Assembly (NCBI RefSeq): GCF_947623445.1
Contig: NC_135244.1
Coordinates: forward strand, 8,122,001-8,186,000
DNA from: Clavelina lepadiformis
Taxonomy: Eukaryota; Chordata; Ascidiacea; Aplousobranchia; Clavelinidae
Direction of reading: 5' to 3'
Length of the DNA stretch: 64,000 nucleotides
This document shows, piece after piece, positions 51,269 through 64,000 of this stretch. A program made the position numbers and the translations under genes. Each line of letters opens with the position of its first letter. Position 1 is the first letter of the stretch. The notes under the pieces are model-generated. The model did no database searches. It saw only the letters and a program-made list of their open reading frames with translations, and had not been told where the DNA came from.

Positions 51269-52505
51269 TTAGACGTAAGTGTCAGACTTTCTAAACATCC
51301 AGCAAGCTGGAATCATTGCAAAGATTTCAACCACCAATATTGCAGCGCTCACTCCGCCAATTACTCCGCAATAATTTCGTAAAATTCGATAAAGCGCCAC
51401 CACACATCCCTGAAATGAATAAACATTGTTGGAATAAGTTTACTTAAACGTTTGACTTGTAGTATGCATGCATAAAAGATTAGGAAATAACGTTACTTAC
51501 TGTTTTCGCATTAGTGTGCTGGGTGTTTGGAGGCTCAGTGTTTGTGCATGACGTCAGATTTACGAACTGTTGCGATCCCGAAGCTAAAATACAACAGGAC
51601 TCCGGCCATGGTTGAACGTTCGTGTTCATCATAACGTCAAACAAACTCGAATTGTAATCAGAACCATTATAAAAGCCGCAACAGTCCAACTGCGTATAAA
51701 TTGCATAAACCTTTTAACAACTGGATAGTTGATAACTTAAAATTATCTTTTTCTTTGTGTATAGTATATACTATATAACCTTACAGTGGCCTGGAGTGTA
51801 TTCCATGATGCAGTAGCTGCGGAGGCAGTAACGGGTGACTGACCGTACAGTTCTTTTATAGAATTCACCGCAGTTGGTGCAATATATATTGCAATATCAA
51901 CATAAAATTCAAAGGCTACGACAAGCATGGCAATTTCCAGTAAGACAATCACCACCAAAACAATGAAAAACTGAAAACAACAGATAATGTGAAGTTAGTC
52001 ACAAAATCGCGATACGCGTGGTGAACTACATTTGTTTTCCATTTATCTCACCACTCCAAGAAAAGCTTTGTTTTCCGAATATGCTCCATAACAACCAAGA
52101 AACGCTATCAGTGAAATAATCCCACCAACTACAATCATTGCGTAAGCGGCATATTGAAACAAAAGTGTGCTGTTGCTGAAAACATTGCTGAATGATTGAT
52201 AGTCAACAACAATCCAAATTCCCACGGCTAAAAACGTAAGTCCGCCGGCCTGAGTAAAGCAGAGAATTTTCGGTATATTTAACTATTGCTTATATTAATT
52301 GACATGTTGTCTCCAATACTGCAAAGCTTAGCTAATGTATTCACTGTCATTTAAACAAAGCTCACGCTAGTGAGTTTATCTAAAGCATTCTCAAGGTAAT
52401 TAGAGCTTACGGTATATGGCTATATGCAATATATTCTGCTTTGGTACTTACCAAAGACAATAAGTTGAGGACAAGCAACAAGCTTTTACATGATTTTTTG
52501 TTCAT
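51269..52505 (-). CDS. Tetraspanin, copy 1
   Basis: Five exons, each a whole number of codons: 52505-52452, 52249-52052, 51970-51785, 51689-51501 and 51409-51269, giving 255 aa. Four membrane helices are clear: one across the first junction (LLLVLNLLSLAGGLTFLAVGIW), one at AAYAMIVVGGIISLIAFLGCYGAY, one at FFIVLVVIVLLEIAMLVVAF, and the last at VIGGVSAAILVVEIFAMIPACW. The large outer loop carries the diagnostic DCCGF, then ESCC and SC cysteines for disulphides. NGS, NSS and NLT sequons suggest glycosylation. Tetraspanins organise receptors and integrins into membrane microdomains. The start codon follows family practice, just before TM1. Its nearest paralogue is the divergent gene beginning at 53679. 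Confidence 0.93.
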
Positions 52506-53678
52506 TGTAAACCTTTTAATGCCACTCAATATCCTTAGATTCTGTCATTTTTAATTTTTAATTTTTAATTATATAATGTTGATATTTTTCGAAGTTCTTA
52601 GTATTTGTCAAACCTGACTCTTTCGGTTCGTCACAGCTTTATTAATTTGCTTTTGTTAAAGAGAAGAGTTTTGTATTACAATAAGACGATTTGATCCTAT
52701 GTAACAACAGTACACAAAAGACAAACGCACTAGCTATAGTAAAAAGCAGGGTTGTTTTCAGGTTTGCTATTCAATCCTATAAACGTTTAATAAAAAGTTT
52801 GGCACCTTAGAAAATTCATCTACTTGAAATCCAAACAAGTTTACCTTGCTTGTTGCAACGTCCCCTTTTCTGCTCAACTGCTCGTGACAAATCTTGTCAT
52901 GTATGACGGGCCATTTTACGCGATGTTCATGCTCCTATGACAAACTTGTTTTTACCAGTCATTACACCTACACCCCTATAGCAATCAATAATAGTAGAGT
53001 TAAGTTATGTTATACGAGTACAGATCTGAAATTAGGTAAAACATCAATCGCATAAAACAGGTTTAATGCCACTTTCCGGTAATTTATGTATGTTATACTA
53101 TATATGTAAAAAACTATCATAGCAAAAATACATGGAACCGGACAGAAAATCATGCATATTTTTATAATTTGTGTTTTTGACATTGCATAATTTGTTATGT
53201 TTATAAAAAAAACAAAATTTAAACAAGCGAAAACAATAAATTACACCACAGTGTTTAGTAATGCATGTAAAATAACATATACAGGTACTGTATTTTCAAT
53301 TATATCTTGCCCAAACCAAGGAATGTCTTAGGAATGTGAAAACGTTTTGGCAATAAAATGTCAAAACATTGTGTAACAAATAACTGCTATATCCAACGGT
53401 TGCTTGTTTTCTCGGTAGTCATAACAGGCCCTCCTTTGGTAACATGTATTAAGTTACAGTTTCTATTCATTTCAGTTTTAAAAACAAAAGCTGCAAAAAA
53501 GGTCTATTTAAGGAACAGCTACAGATAAAAGAAAACCGATGGACCCGCAAGCCCAGTGTACTTACCTGAATTAGAATTAGAGACAGTATTCAAACCTGTG
53601 ATAGAATTCGTTGATCTTTTGCAAAGAAGTCAAGAAGCAGTTTACTACTGTATCTTTTTGTTTGAAAAACAAAGAAAA
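52506..53678. promoter_or_regulatory. Shared upstream region of two divergent tetraspanins
   Basis: About 1.17 kb between the start codons of two genes that point away from each other. It is AT-rich, with no recognised repeat. A bidirectional or shared control region is inferred from geometry alone. In the plus direction an in-frame ATG at 53556 precedes the chosen start. Confidence 0.35.
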
Positions 53679-55139
53679 ATGGCGCTGGAAGCTGAAACGT
53701 TCAGTCGCTGTAAAAAGTTGATGATGTTTTTTAATATCTTGTTTCTGGTATGTTTCCTTTGAAGTTTTCATATATGCTCGTATAATGATGCAGTAGGCTA
53801 CAGTGGTAACGTTTACATATTACAAAATTGCGTTTACATATACATTTAATGACCTAAATTTAGCAGACATATTTGTTTATATGTTAAATTTAAAATTAAA
53901 ATATTGTTTACAGATAAAACTTTTAAAAATACAACAAACAGTTATATACAAAAAAAAATAGGCTATAGCTAAAGCTTCCAATCACTTTGCTACAAACTTG
54001 CAGGTGGGTGGCGTGGGGCTTCTTTCTCTGGGAATATGGTCGGTGGTAGATTTCAATTCTTTTGCTGCAACACTTCAGACTAGTAGTTTGTACTTCGTGT
54101 GGGCCTCATACATCGCTATAGGCGTTGGTGCAGCGATAATGATCCTCTCATTCATAGCTTGCTGTGGTGCTTACAAGGAAAACAAATGCCTCTTGCACAC
54201 GGTAATATTAAATACATTAATATATTATATTGAACCTTTATACCGGTGTAATCTTACAGGTAATAGATTTAACCATAATGTTTCACACCTTAGCCTATGT
54301 ACATTTGCATTTACCAGTTTTCGACTTTCTTGATGATTTTCGTTTTGGTCGAAACTGCTGGTCTGATTCTGGCATTTGTGTTCACTGGTAACTTAGAAAC
54401 ATTATTGAGAGATGGAGCTATACCCACTATACAGAATGATTATGGGCAATCCTCATCATACGGTCAAGCGGTAACTTCAGCATGGGACAACTTGCAGTCA
54501 TCGGTAAAATATTGTAGAATTGTGGTTTATACTGTTCTACAAATGGTATCTATGAATGCCTTAAATTCTTTATGTTGACGTCTTTACAAAACAGGCCAAA
54601 TGTTGTGGCTTTAACGGCGGAACTGACTACGACGGAAGCAGCTATGCGAGCACTGCTGCTTCCGTGGCCAATTGGCCAAGTTCTTGTTGCACTAAGGATT
54701 CATCTGGAAGCTTCGTGGACGAAACATCTTGTTTGTCAAACACGATTAACGTCCTTCATACGTACGCAAATACGGTAAGTATAAACGATTTATTAAGTTT
54801 TCCACCATGCGTTCAAGTTTATAATCTTGCAATTATACAAAGGACACCCATATGAGTATATTTTTCTTTTCATCTTTCTATTTTGTAACAAATTTCGAGG
54901 TATGTTGATATAATAAAAGAAATAACGAAAAAAATATTTTCGGTAAAAAACTACTTTTGAATTTCATGAAATTTGTTTAGGGATGCTACAGTACGATTCG
55001 TGGCTTAGTTACAACCTATGCGGCAGCTGTTGGCGGCGTCACAGGTGCGGTTATGTTGATCCAAATCCTTGCAATCACCTTTTCCTGTTGCGTCGCCACG
55101 AATATTGGAAAAACTCACAAAGTAAACGCATTTGGGTAG
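53679..55139 (+). CDS. Tetraspanin, copy 2
   Basis: Five exons, all whole codons: 53679-53747, 54004-54201, 54318-54503, 54595-54774 and 54981-55139, giving 263 aa. The second and third exons have exactly the lengths of those in the neighbouring minus-strand tetraspanin (198 and 186 bp). Helices cover MMFFNILFLVGGVGLLSLGIW, YIAIGVGAAIMILSFIACCGAY, FLMIFVLVETAGLILAFVF and a C-terminal VTGAVMLIQILAITFSCCVA. The outer loop has KCCGF and SSCC, the family signature. The upstream in-frame ATG at 53556 would add 41 residues before TM1. I prefer 53679 because tetraspanins begin close to TM1 and the Cys in SRCKK then falls at the usual palmitoylation position. An AATAAA lies at 55195-55200. Confidence 0.93.
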
Positions 55140-56252
55140 GCTACTGAAAATGGAAACAAAATTTTCAGTTCCATCTATTACTTCATAAACTTACAATAAA
55201 TGGTGTAAGGCTACTTTCCGAAGGCAAGTCATTAAACGGAAAGCTTTGTAGTTTACAAGTCTGCCAGCAAACTTCTATTTTTATATAAACGTTTTTGCCA
55301 GGAGTGCCACTTCTTGCCCACTATCGTAGTTTATCAATACATTTCATTTTTGTTTTGATATAATAAATTTATAATAAAAATCACTGTGATATGTATAGCA
55401 TATTTTAGCTAATTAGTAGTTCTCGTAGCAAAAATGTGTGTAATGTACTGTAAGTTGTTCATGTTGCATATCTCAATTACGGGGCGTTGAACAACCTAAA
55501 TAGAAAGCTTTTATGAAACGATGTTTACATTTTACTGCACTATATTTGTCAGCACCGTTGATATTTCAGCGTTTACTTCGAGATTTCACTTTTTGGCTAC
55601 AACATAAAGTTGTAAATGTGCATATACAGTAACTCGAACATATTCTGGTTTCATTGCCCAGTCTTTACTATAACGACCAGTGGTAATGAAATTTTAGTTA
55701 CACGGTAAAGTTATCTTTTGACCGCAACTGATTTATTTCGTTTAATTCTTAATTCAAGAATCCGCTGGATGTATTGATATCAGTTGTAGTTAACGGTGTT
55801 GTTTTTAAGTCGATTGAAATAAAAATTCGCATTTAACATGCTTGTGAGGATATACAATACAGAGCTGAACTGGAACAGGACGAAATGACGTTATTGTTGC
55901 TTATGTCGCTTATAGTCTACTATATAATCAATGCTTAAAGGAAAGGGAACAATAAGAGAGAACATGTTGTTCAAAGTTTAACACAGTTAAAGTGAAGTTG
56001 TACACAGTTGTACGTTTGAAGTTGTACACAGTTTATTATACACGTACTGACATACACTTGCAAAGAAATTAGAATAAGCTGTAAATTTATCTACTGTAAA
56101 ATGTATTCCGGTTGTTTTAAATTTTAATTTTCCGAAATTAATGTTCAGTGATTTGGGGTATTTATGTGAAGAACGGTGAGATGGCGGCCAAATTACGCCA
56201 TCAAAGTAACGATTTCTCATCGTGAAACAACATTGCCAAGTATTATGCAATG
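55140..56252. other. Convergent intergenic region
   Basis: Holds the presumed 3' UTRs of the tetraspanin and of the zinc-finger gene on the other strand. No other gene or repeat seen. Confidence 0.4.
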
Positions 56253-59200
56253 CTACACATCTGTCCTACGAAGTACAATTGTTTGGCTGGGATCGTTAGA
56301 CACGCCTTCTATATCATCAGCAACGCCTACAACGACGTATTGGGCCCCTTCTTCCACTGCGTCACAGTCTTCCCTAGCAACGATCACGGATTGCATGTTT
56401 GGGTCAATCCCGTCAGCAACAACTGCATCACCGGCGTTATGATCGTGACCGGTTAAGCCCATTTTCGGCACAATGGCCATTTGATGGTCCGTTGTTCCGC
56501 CACTGCCCGTCGCTTCAGTGTCCAGCAGAGAGGAATCTATTTCATCCGCGAAGACAATAGAATGTCCGGTTACCAAGGTAACGGGAATGGTGTTGTTCTC
56601 ATTTGGGACTACAGCGAAGGATGTTGTGACATCAGACGAGGAAAATGAAGGATCCAAGTCGTTAGCAAGAAGGTTGACGGATGGAGCTAAAACTGCTTCG
56701 GAAGAAGTGGCTTCTGGAGAGAGCGGATTGATGCCAGAGATCGAATTGGATATTAGATGCAAGAAAGAGGGAGCGTATGTTACATCTGACGATTCTCTGA
56801 GATCCTGCGTTGTATTAAGGGTTACTGGATTAGTCAAAGACATGCTGAACTAGCTAAGGCCAAAACAGTCGAAGTTGACCATTTATTGCACAGAAAGAAA
56901 CAAAGCAATATGAAACACTACTGCAAAAATAAAACGCATAATTTGCATAATTTTCTACGTCTGTTTTTATTCTAGAATTACAATTTATTTTAGATCTATT
57001 CAAACAACATTACATTATGGGATGTAATGTTATATACTTTTTTCTTTGTTTGTATCTACTTTAGCGAACTACACTATACACATTGATAGATATCATTAAC
57101 AGATGATTGTTGCATTTATTGTACTTTTCTCACACAGTCATCGCAAACCTAAAGTTCAAAACCATCACAAAACTGGTAAACTTAACGCTAAAAGGAATAC
57201 TCACCATGCGAATATCACTTTCGCCATGCGTTGGCTGGAATCGAGAACCAGATTCAGCCGCTATATGACGGTCGCGAGCTTCCTTAGTTGGAAATCCACT
57301 GCCGCACTGCTCGCAACGAAACCTAAACGAGAACAACACACTTTTGAAAACAGTTTGACAGATTTTCTTTCGGCAAAAACGGAGACAGAAAAACTTACGG
57401 GGCCAAGTCGTGGATTTTGTGTACGTGATCTTTCAAGTATTGGAGCCTGGTGTAAGCGAACGAACAGATGTTACATACATACGGCCGACCCCTCGTATGC
57501 TTTGTCATGTGTCTGGTCAAATCATCTAAGGTGCAAGAAGCAATCAGGTATTGTCAATATTACAATTCAGTTTAAGCCAAATTAAGCGCGTTGTTATTAC
57601 TTCCTTAACGCAGGCACTATTAATACGGCTTGGACTTGGTACCGACTATTTTAAAACTACTACTGAAGTAATTTTATATTAACCATAACAATGTGTGTAA
57701 CAGTACACTGGATGCGAGCGATTGGCAAGTCAAACGTAATTTTCGATGACTTGCGCAGCGACACAGTGCGATTTTGTGGTACGAAAGAACTATACTAGAT
57801 GACGAGAATCGAGTTGAAATATGGTGTAACTTAAAAGTATTTTATTTAGTAATTAAATAATCAAACAAAACGATTTGCATGCAAGCCAAATGTATGATGA
57901 GGTAAGAAATATGCAAGCATGTAGGAGAGGGTCGAATCAGACTTTAAAGTAACTTACTGGAAAATTGAAAGCTAGTTCGGTTACACCGTTACAGGCTTGT
58001 ATAGGTTATACAGGTTCTATACAGTAAGCCTCAACATTTCGATTATACAGTCAATTCTTTCGGCTACATAATTTTATCACAAGTTTGGCCTTGTTGGCAA
58101 GCACGCGTTCAATTAACGAAGAAGAGCGATTGTGTGTGAAGACAGGTTGACCATGACATGTGTTTCCTTGCGATGTTATGTTGTGTAGCAAGATAATCGC
58201 ATCCAGTGTCGCAGTCATTTTAGTGTTAAACTTACTTCTGTATTGAAACGCGCGACCGCAATCGTCGCATTTATGTTTGCGGATTCCAAGGTGTCGTAGT
58301 TCATGCGAACGAAGATTAGCTTTCTGCCGGAAAGAGCGACCACATACTTCGCACAGGTAAGGTCGATGACCGGTGTGCAAACGACGATGAGCTGTTAGCG
58401 GACCAGGCTGAGAGAATCGTTTCCCGCATGTTTCACAACTGCCCAAATTAATGAAAAGCGTGTTGATCAATTATAACAATCAAAACCGAAGACAAAGCAA
58501 TTCAGCTGCAAAGACATAAAACGATGTGTTGTTTAGTCGTATGTAATGCATTATGTTACGGAAGCGAACGCCTGCAGCAGTTGGTGTACACTTCAAATTC
58601 TGATCGTCAAACGCCGGAACATGGGATTATATGAGATGGCGTACAACTTACGAGTAAGGTTTCTCTCCCGTATGAGTTCTCATGTGAATTGTCACCGATC
58701 CAGCCTCGGTAAAAGTGGCCGGACATTGCGGGCATTTGTGCACACTTTGTCGGCTGTGCGTCTTCGTATGCCTCAGGCAATTGCTCTTGCTCCGGAAGCG
58801 TTTACTGCAGACCGGACAGTGAAAGGGCATATGCCCGCTATGGCTGCGAAGATGAACTGCAACAAACGTTTCGACATGTATTTACAAAAGAGACTAGCAG
58901 TAAGCATTTTACTAAACACCAACTACGATAACAGTTTTTAGCGTATATGTGATGTTTTTCCGCTACTGCAATACCATATATTTTATAGGCATCTTGCAAT
59001 GTATGACATAACAGTACGTCAAACACCAGGAAACTATATAACACAAAGTTAGAATTGGCCTTTAAAATGACGACGACTTAACTTTGCGATGAATGAAGAA
59101 CTTCTGAAAGTAGAAATTTGCTGTATTTTGAAAATTCAGTTACTTACCTGCCAGAGATGTCATAGTTTTCATTGATTTTGAGCAAACGTCACAAGTGAAA

Positions 59201-62200
59201 ACAGGTTTTCTATCTCGCATTTTTCTGCTCGAATGACGATTAATCACGTGATTGTGCAGTAGAAGACTAGATGAAAATCGACTTGAGCATACGCCACATA
59301 CGTAACTACATCTATTCATAGAAATAACAGAATTTAACTTCACCAAAATGAATCTGTGTCGTCTTAGCGAAAACAAAAGGCGCAAAAAATTAACCATAAC
59401 CAACTAAACAAAAGCTTTATCCACTTGATTCCACTGTTTACGTATATCTTTTATGGTGTACAGTATATGAAAAATATCATAAATGATGTAATAATAATTT
59501 TGCTCATTTCGCTTTTGTTACTAAAAAATAATGTAAAAATTAAGTTAATTCCACTGTTCCATAACGGAAGAACCAGCGCAACAAAATTGTTAGTGTACAC
59601 TACAGCATAACAACATACTGTGTCGTATCTATGGGTGTAACAATGTTTGAGGTTGTTGAAATGTTGGCGTTTTTAGAATCTTCCTTCTCTACAGAAAAGA
59701 ACCTTATTTAACACGCCGGTGTACTTTGGTCACTGAGCTTTAAATACGTGCACAACGTACAGCAAGCACTGTAATTACTTACAACTGCTACCTTCTAATA
59801 CCCAAATGCACATAACGCAGATGTTCTGCACACGCGTTTTAAAAAAACAAAACACGTCGATTTGCAAGGAAAAAACACGATCGAAGCATGGACCTGTATT
59901 AAGATGCTGGCCTTGAACTCCATCATTACGCTCAGATTCCTCTCGTAAAAGTGCTGCTTTTTGGGCTCTAGACAAAAGATTCCAGGAATTAATTACAGAT
60001 TAAAGAAATAGATTAGAATGTTTCCTTGTACAGTATTACTTAAAGTGAGGGGCAAGTCCAAAAACAAGATGAAGTTAAGTCAAAACAAACACTACTGAAT
60101 ATTCCGGTAAAATATTTTTGAAAAATAATTCTAAGTGAGGTAATTATAAGCAAAAGAAAATCGCAAAGTTGGCCTTAACTGTGACGTAAATGAAGGCTTT
60201 AACGAGTAGCCTAAGCGGTCCAAATGATACTGTAACTCTACCGACGCAAATGGTTGAGATACCGGATTTATTATGCTTAAAACAATCGTAATTTATTCAA
60301 TTACATTGCATCAAGTTACTAATTTCTCCACATGACGCCTAATTGAAAATAGGTTAAACTCCTACGACCAACACTTCTGACTTCAGTTGACTACCGCGCA
60401 AGGAAAGCAACAGCAGCAGCAGCATGCTGTTAAGCAAATCGGCTAATGCAGTGGTTCTCAAACTTTTTTAAAAGAAAGTACGCCACGGTCTCCTAGCAAT
60501 TTTGTAAATGCCTCACGGTCCCTTAAAAAATCAAACAAAAATAAACACAAAACAACACGTTGGTTTTTATGGTATCAATGTGACGGGTGTACCTGCTTCT
60601 TTGCAACCAGTTCATTAATGTTTGGTTCCGTTTTGGACAACGCAACCCTAATATCGTGAATCGCATTCGAATCACACCGGTTTCGAGCTTTTGGCTTGAT
60701 GGCAAGAAGTGCCGTTTTTTTGGAAGGTGCTTCGCGGTCCCAGAAAATTGTCTCGCGGACCTCAGTTTGAGAACCACTGGGCTAATGTATGACATAACAA
60801 GGGTCTTGATCTACGTCACCATGAAGGCAAAAAACTGAGACTTTTTGCAATTTTTCTTTTGCTTAATAATTATTAATTACCTAGCCACGAATTATTTTTC
60901 AAAAATATTTAACCAGGATGTTCGGTTAATAGTGTTCTTTCAAAATGATCAACTTGTTTTCGGACTTTCCCCTCACTTTAAAGCAATTTTTGTGTTTATA
61001 CCTACCGTTTACTTATAACGCTTTTCTGGTTTTCATGGCGTCGTTCGTGAGCTCTCAAGTTGGTGAGTGTGGCAAACCTTTTTTTGCACATACTACACTC
61101 ATGTCGCCTTTCGCCAGTATGTGTGAGTAAATGACCTACAGTGAATAAAACTTACTCAGCCGTCGAAGTTAACTTTTATAAATAAATTGTGTAACTCTTA
61201 ACGTTGGAATACAATATCGAAACTAATTCAAAGAATGTGATGAAATACTCACAATCCAGTGTCAGCTTGTTACGCAAGATTTTGCCGCAGCCCAACACTG
61301 GACATATGTGCTTATCACCATAACGAGGCCTCGTTGTTTGCTCAGTTGTTTTCATTTGAGCTGTTTCTGAGTTTTTATTTGTTTCACCTGAATCAGAAAT
61401 TATAAGTGTAAAACATTTATGGACTAAGTGAGAAAATTTGCCTCTGAAATTTAATAATAACCAGCTTTGAAAATATCATCAGACAAAATTGTTTCTGAAG
61501 TGTTTTCTAATCAATGTTGTAACAATACAAGCCAAATGAACATGACGTCACAGCCAAAAAACTAGAAAAAACCAAAACCAACCATTTCCCACATTATACG
61601 TTTCTGAAAAAAAGAATGAACTAGACTACATTTAAAACAGTCATCACGTTATGATAACCAACTTAACGTGGAAAGCAACATAAGCAAAAATCTTACAATT
61701 TAAAAGCATCGACTTGACCTGATATGCGTCACAATATTATTTGGCTTGACTTAGATGTGGATGAAACTTAAACTTAATTGACTTGACGTAACAAAAATTA
61801 CCACTCTGCATTGAGTAATTAACACAATGAAATTAATACTACACTGGTACCTGCATTTTAAAGGAATGAGGAGATAGCGTAGCATTAATTCAGAATAGAA
61901 ACTCCGAAGGACTGATTCTAAACCAACTGTTACCTTTCTCATGGCTTGACTGGCCTACTTCATCAAACTCCAACTCTGCCATATTCTTCAATGTATCATC
62001 TGTAGATGTGAAAGATCAAGCCATTAAAATGAAATGTAGACTCGTTTCCAAAGTTCAGAAATATTTCTTAAATATAAATTATTTGCACAAACATTGCTAA
62101 AACAAATATAGAAACAGGAAACAGTTAAAACACCTCCAGTAATGTCATTTATTTGCTTCACTTGATTTTCACAATACTCTAAGAGATAACGCTTATCCAG

Positions 62201-64000
62201 CTGCATTTTAAGGGCAATTGTGTTAATGAGCAACTCTGGTGGAACTTTTCGTAATGCAAGCATCTTCATTATTTCTTTTGGCAGAGTTTGTAGATTACGT
62301 CCTGGTCGCACTGGAATACAATAAGATTACCATTATTGTTGTTTGCCTTTATTTCTTTAGACTCTGCAGAATTTAGCAAACATGAAACAAACGTGCCAAC
62401 TTTGCTGTAAATATTATCTGACTGTGAATTATACAGACATCACGAATACATACCATCCAAGCAATTTTGCTTTAACTTATACACGGACATATCTAGGTTT
62501 CCATCACTTAAAAATTGCATCATTTTAATGTACATGGTTTTGCCTCTTGGGGATAAACTGTTCCATGGTTTAGGATGATTGAGCAAATCACTTAAAGTGC
62601 CCTGCACAAAGGAAAAAATTTAAAGTTTAAAGCTCACGGTTTCTGCAAATATTAGCTATTCTACAAACCTGCCTACGTTTCAAGTAACTACGTGAAAAAT
62701 TCTCTAGCGAAATAGACTTCTTCTTGAGAAAGTTTCGTAAATCCAAAGCAACTGTGTTTGTATCTATGTGACAGAAGTTATCCATTAAATCATCAGGGTT
62801 TTTAGGTGGCTTAGTATACCACTCTCTTCTGATGCAAGGAAAACAAGTGTGATCTACAACCACTGGTTGCTGCTTTTCATCACTTTCTGATGCATTACTG
62901 AAGAAAAAAGACGAGATTCCGTCAGTAATGACCAGCAAAACGTTAAAATTGTACACTTTTAACAAAGATTACCAGGAAATAATCCTTTTATTGCATGCAG
63001 AAATTCATTTAAGGCATAACAATTAAAACCATGTGACCCAAACACCCTAGCTATCATAAGGAGTATTACAAATCAAGAAATAACTTACATGACATTTGGC
63101 TGTTCATCCAGGTCGTCAGTAATAATTGAAACTATCACGGTGGATTTTGGATCATTGCTAACTGAAAAAAAGACACATCTAGTCATTAGCAAAAGCTAAC
63201 TATTTGATGAGAATTTGTTTTTAACTATTTAAATTTTAGTTTTATTTTTAACGTCCCATTTGTGTGATGGTGTTAATGAACATTTTACCACTGTAAGGAT
63301 GATCATTTGAATTCATTTTTCTTCCAACATCTGCGTCACGTTTTACCAAAGCATTATTTATTTTCTTCAGTTTCGATAAATCTGGTTGCCCTATTTAGCA
63401 AATCATAATGCAAAAAGTCATACTCACATACATAAAGTAAAAAGCACATTTTTCACCCATATTCAAATGAACAGTTTTCATTATAAATCTATAATTATGT
63501 CCAATAATTAAAAATATAACAAAATAAATTATTCATAAAAAGCTCATAAAAAACATTTGATATTGAATTTATTATAATTTAAAGCACCTACAATAAGGAT
63601 TAAGATTAATAAATTCAAATCATAAGCATTCAAAAAAAGGTATGTATAATTGAAAACCATTGTTGTAAATGTTTATACCCATCATCAGACTTCCACTGCT
63701 GCCATAGTTTATTCTGTTTTGAAGGTCATTTGAACAAGAAGATTTGCTAAAACCTTTGTCATTTTGACCAGCTTGGCAGTCATCATCCATGTCAGTGATA
63801 GGCTGTTTTGAATGTTTAAACCAATGAATAAAAGTCACAACTTCCAGTTTCAAACATTGTGAAACCATAAACGATAGTGATGTTTTTCACATAATAGCAA
63901 AGAGAAAATGTATGAACAATATACTTAGCGCTTACATGTGCAATGATGTCACCCTTTTCCTGAAACAAACCCCATTCCATCACTTTTTCTTCACTTTTTT
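56253..64000 (-). CDS. CUT-homeodomain-C2H2 zinc finger protein, 5' partial
   Basis: Eighteen exons, phase-consistent: 64000-63936 (continues beyond the window), 63802-63679, 63390-63289, 63161-63089, 62897-62669, 62601-62454, 62310-62134, 61999-61934, 61387-61253, 61135-61006, 59967-59894, 59825-59792, 59311-59148, 58856-58652, 58438-58236, 57525-57399, 57322-57205 and 56849-56253. They give at least 922 residues. A CUT domain spans exons 5-6 (LRNFLKKKSISLENFSRSYL, then GTLSDLLNHPKPWNSLSPRG). Exon 7 resembles a Cut-class homeodomain: it keeps Asn51 but has Tyr, Cys and Val where Trp48, Phe49 and Arg53 are expected. About ten C2H2 fingers follow, several split exactly by introns (for example CPVLGC...HLLTH and CDVCSK...HLRSH), plus one decayed finger at 57205-57322. 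The last exon is an acidic Ser/Thr-rich tail of about 200 residues, perhaps for activation. It is a nuclear DNA-binding regulator by inference. Exons 11-12 are the least certain. Confidence 0.82.
60449..60779. mobile_element. hAT-type MITE, 331 bp, in an intron of the CUT/zinc finger gene
   Basis: Perfect inverted ends CAGTGGTTCTCAAAC and GTTTGAGAACCACTG, flanked by an exact 8-bp duplication, GGCTAATG (60441-60448 and 60780-60787). There is no transposase. The ends resemble those of the 39070-42273 autonomous-type element but are not identical, so a related hAT probably mobilised it. Confidence 0.9.

Noticed and set aside
53556-53678. Upstream in-frame start extending tetraspanin copy 2 by 41 residues
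   Set aside because: Tetraspanins start within a few residues of TM1, and the paralogue begins there too.
56518-56853. 111-codon plus-strand frame
   Set aside because: It lies opposite the last exon of the CUT/zinc finger gene, whose phase and splice acceptor support the minus strand.
1-64000. tRNA, rRNA, CRISPR array or operon-type features
   Set aside because: No cloverleaf with an intact TTCGA loop, no rRNA blocks and no regular spaced repeats were found by eye; this is a eukaryotic window.

Overview
The window looks like a gene-dense, AT-rich invertebrate deuterostome nuclear genome. The many short GT-AG introns, proteins close to vertebrate orthologues (ZNF367, ALG6, CMPK1, Rab, tetraspanins) and abundant small hAT-type elements fit a tunicate such as an ascidian. 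That assignment is an inference. All gene models were built by hand: I followed splice signals and required codon phase to stay intact across every intron.

Layout. Positions 1-14484 (+) hold the 3' part (27 exons, 3410 residues in the window) of a giant membrane protein. It has about twenty CCP/sushi modules, a discoidin-like domain, then a polycystin-1-like TM1-PLAT-TM2-TM3-long loop-TM4-TM5 region with no channel half. Positions 15554-18195 (-) hold ZNF367 (8 exons, 537 aa), with E2F-type sites upstream. Positions 18200-26200 are gene-poor and carry hAT-type MITEs and a fold-back element. Positions 26205-35240 (+) hold an 11-exon gene (1004 aa) of unknown function. Its first intron hosts a LINE fragment, a fold-back MITE and a 2 kb CACTG-ended DNA transposon. 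Positions 35700-38160 (-) hold ALG6 (8 exons, 512 aa). Positions 39070-42273 are a broken hAT transposon with perfect target-site duplications, itself interrupted by a young short LTR element (fossil). Positions 43245-44723 (+) hold UMP-CMP kinase. Positions 46731-50853 (+) hold two tandem Rab GTPase genes with the same intron position. Positions 51269-55139 hold two head-to-head tetraspanin genes with matching exon structures. From 56253 to beyond the window end (-) lies an 18-exon gene that appears to join a CUT domain, a degenerate Cut-class homeodomain and about ten C2H2 zinc fingers.

The genes do not form one pathway. Two pairs (Rab, tetraspanin) are local duplications. Two genes encode nuclear zinc-finger regulators. 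ALG6 and CMPK1 are housekeeping enzymes. The most unusual items are the CCP-polycystin protein that stops after TM5, the CUT-homeodomain-zinc-finger fusion, and the layered mobile elements.
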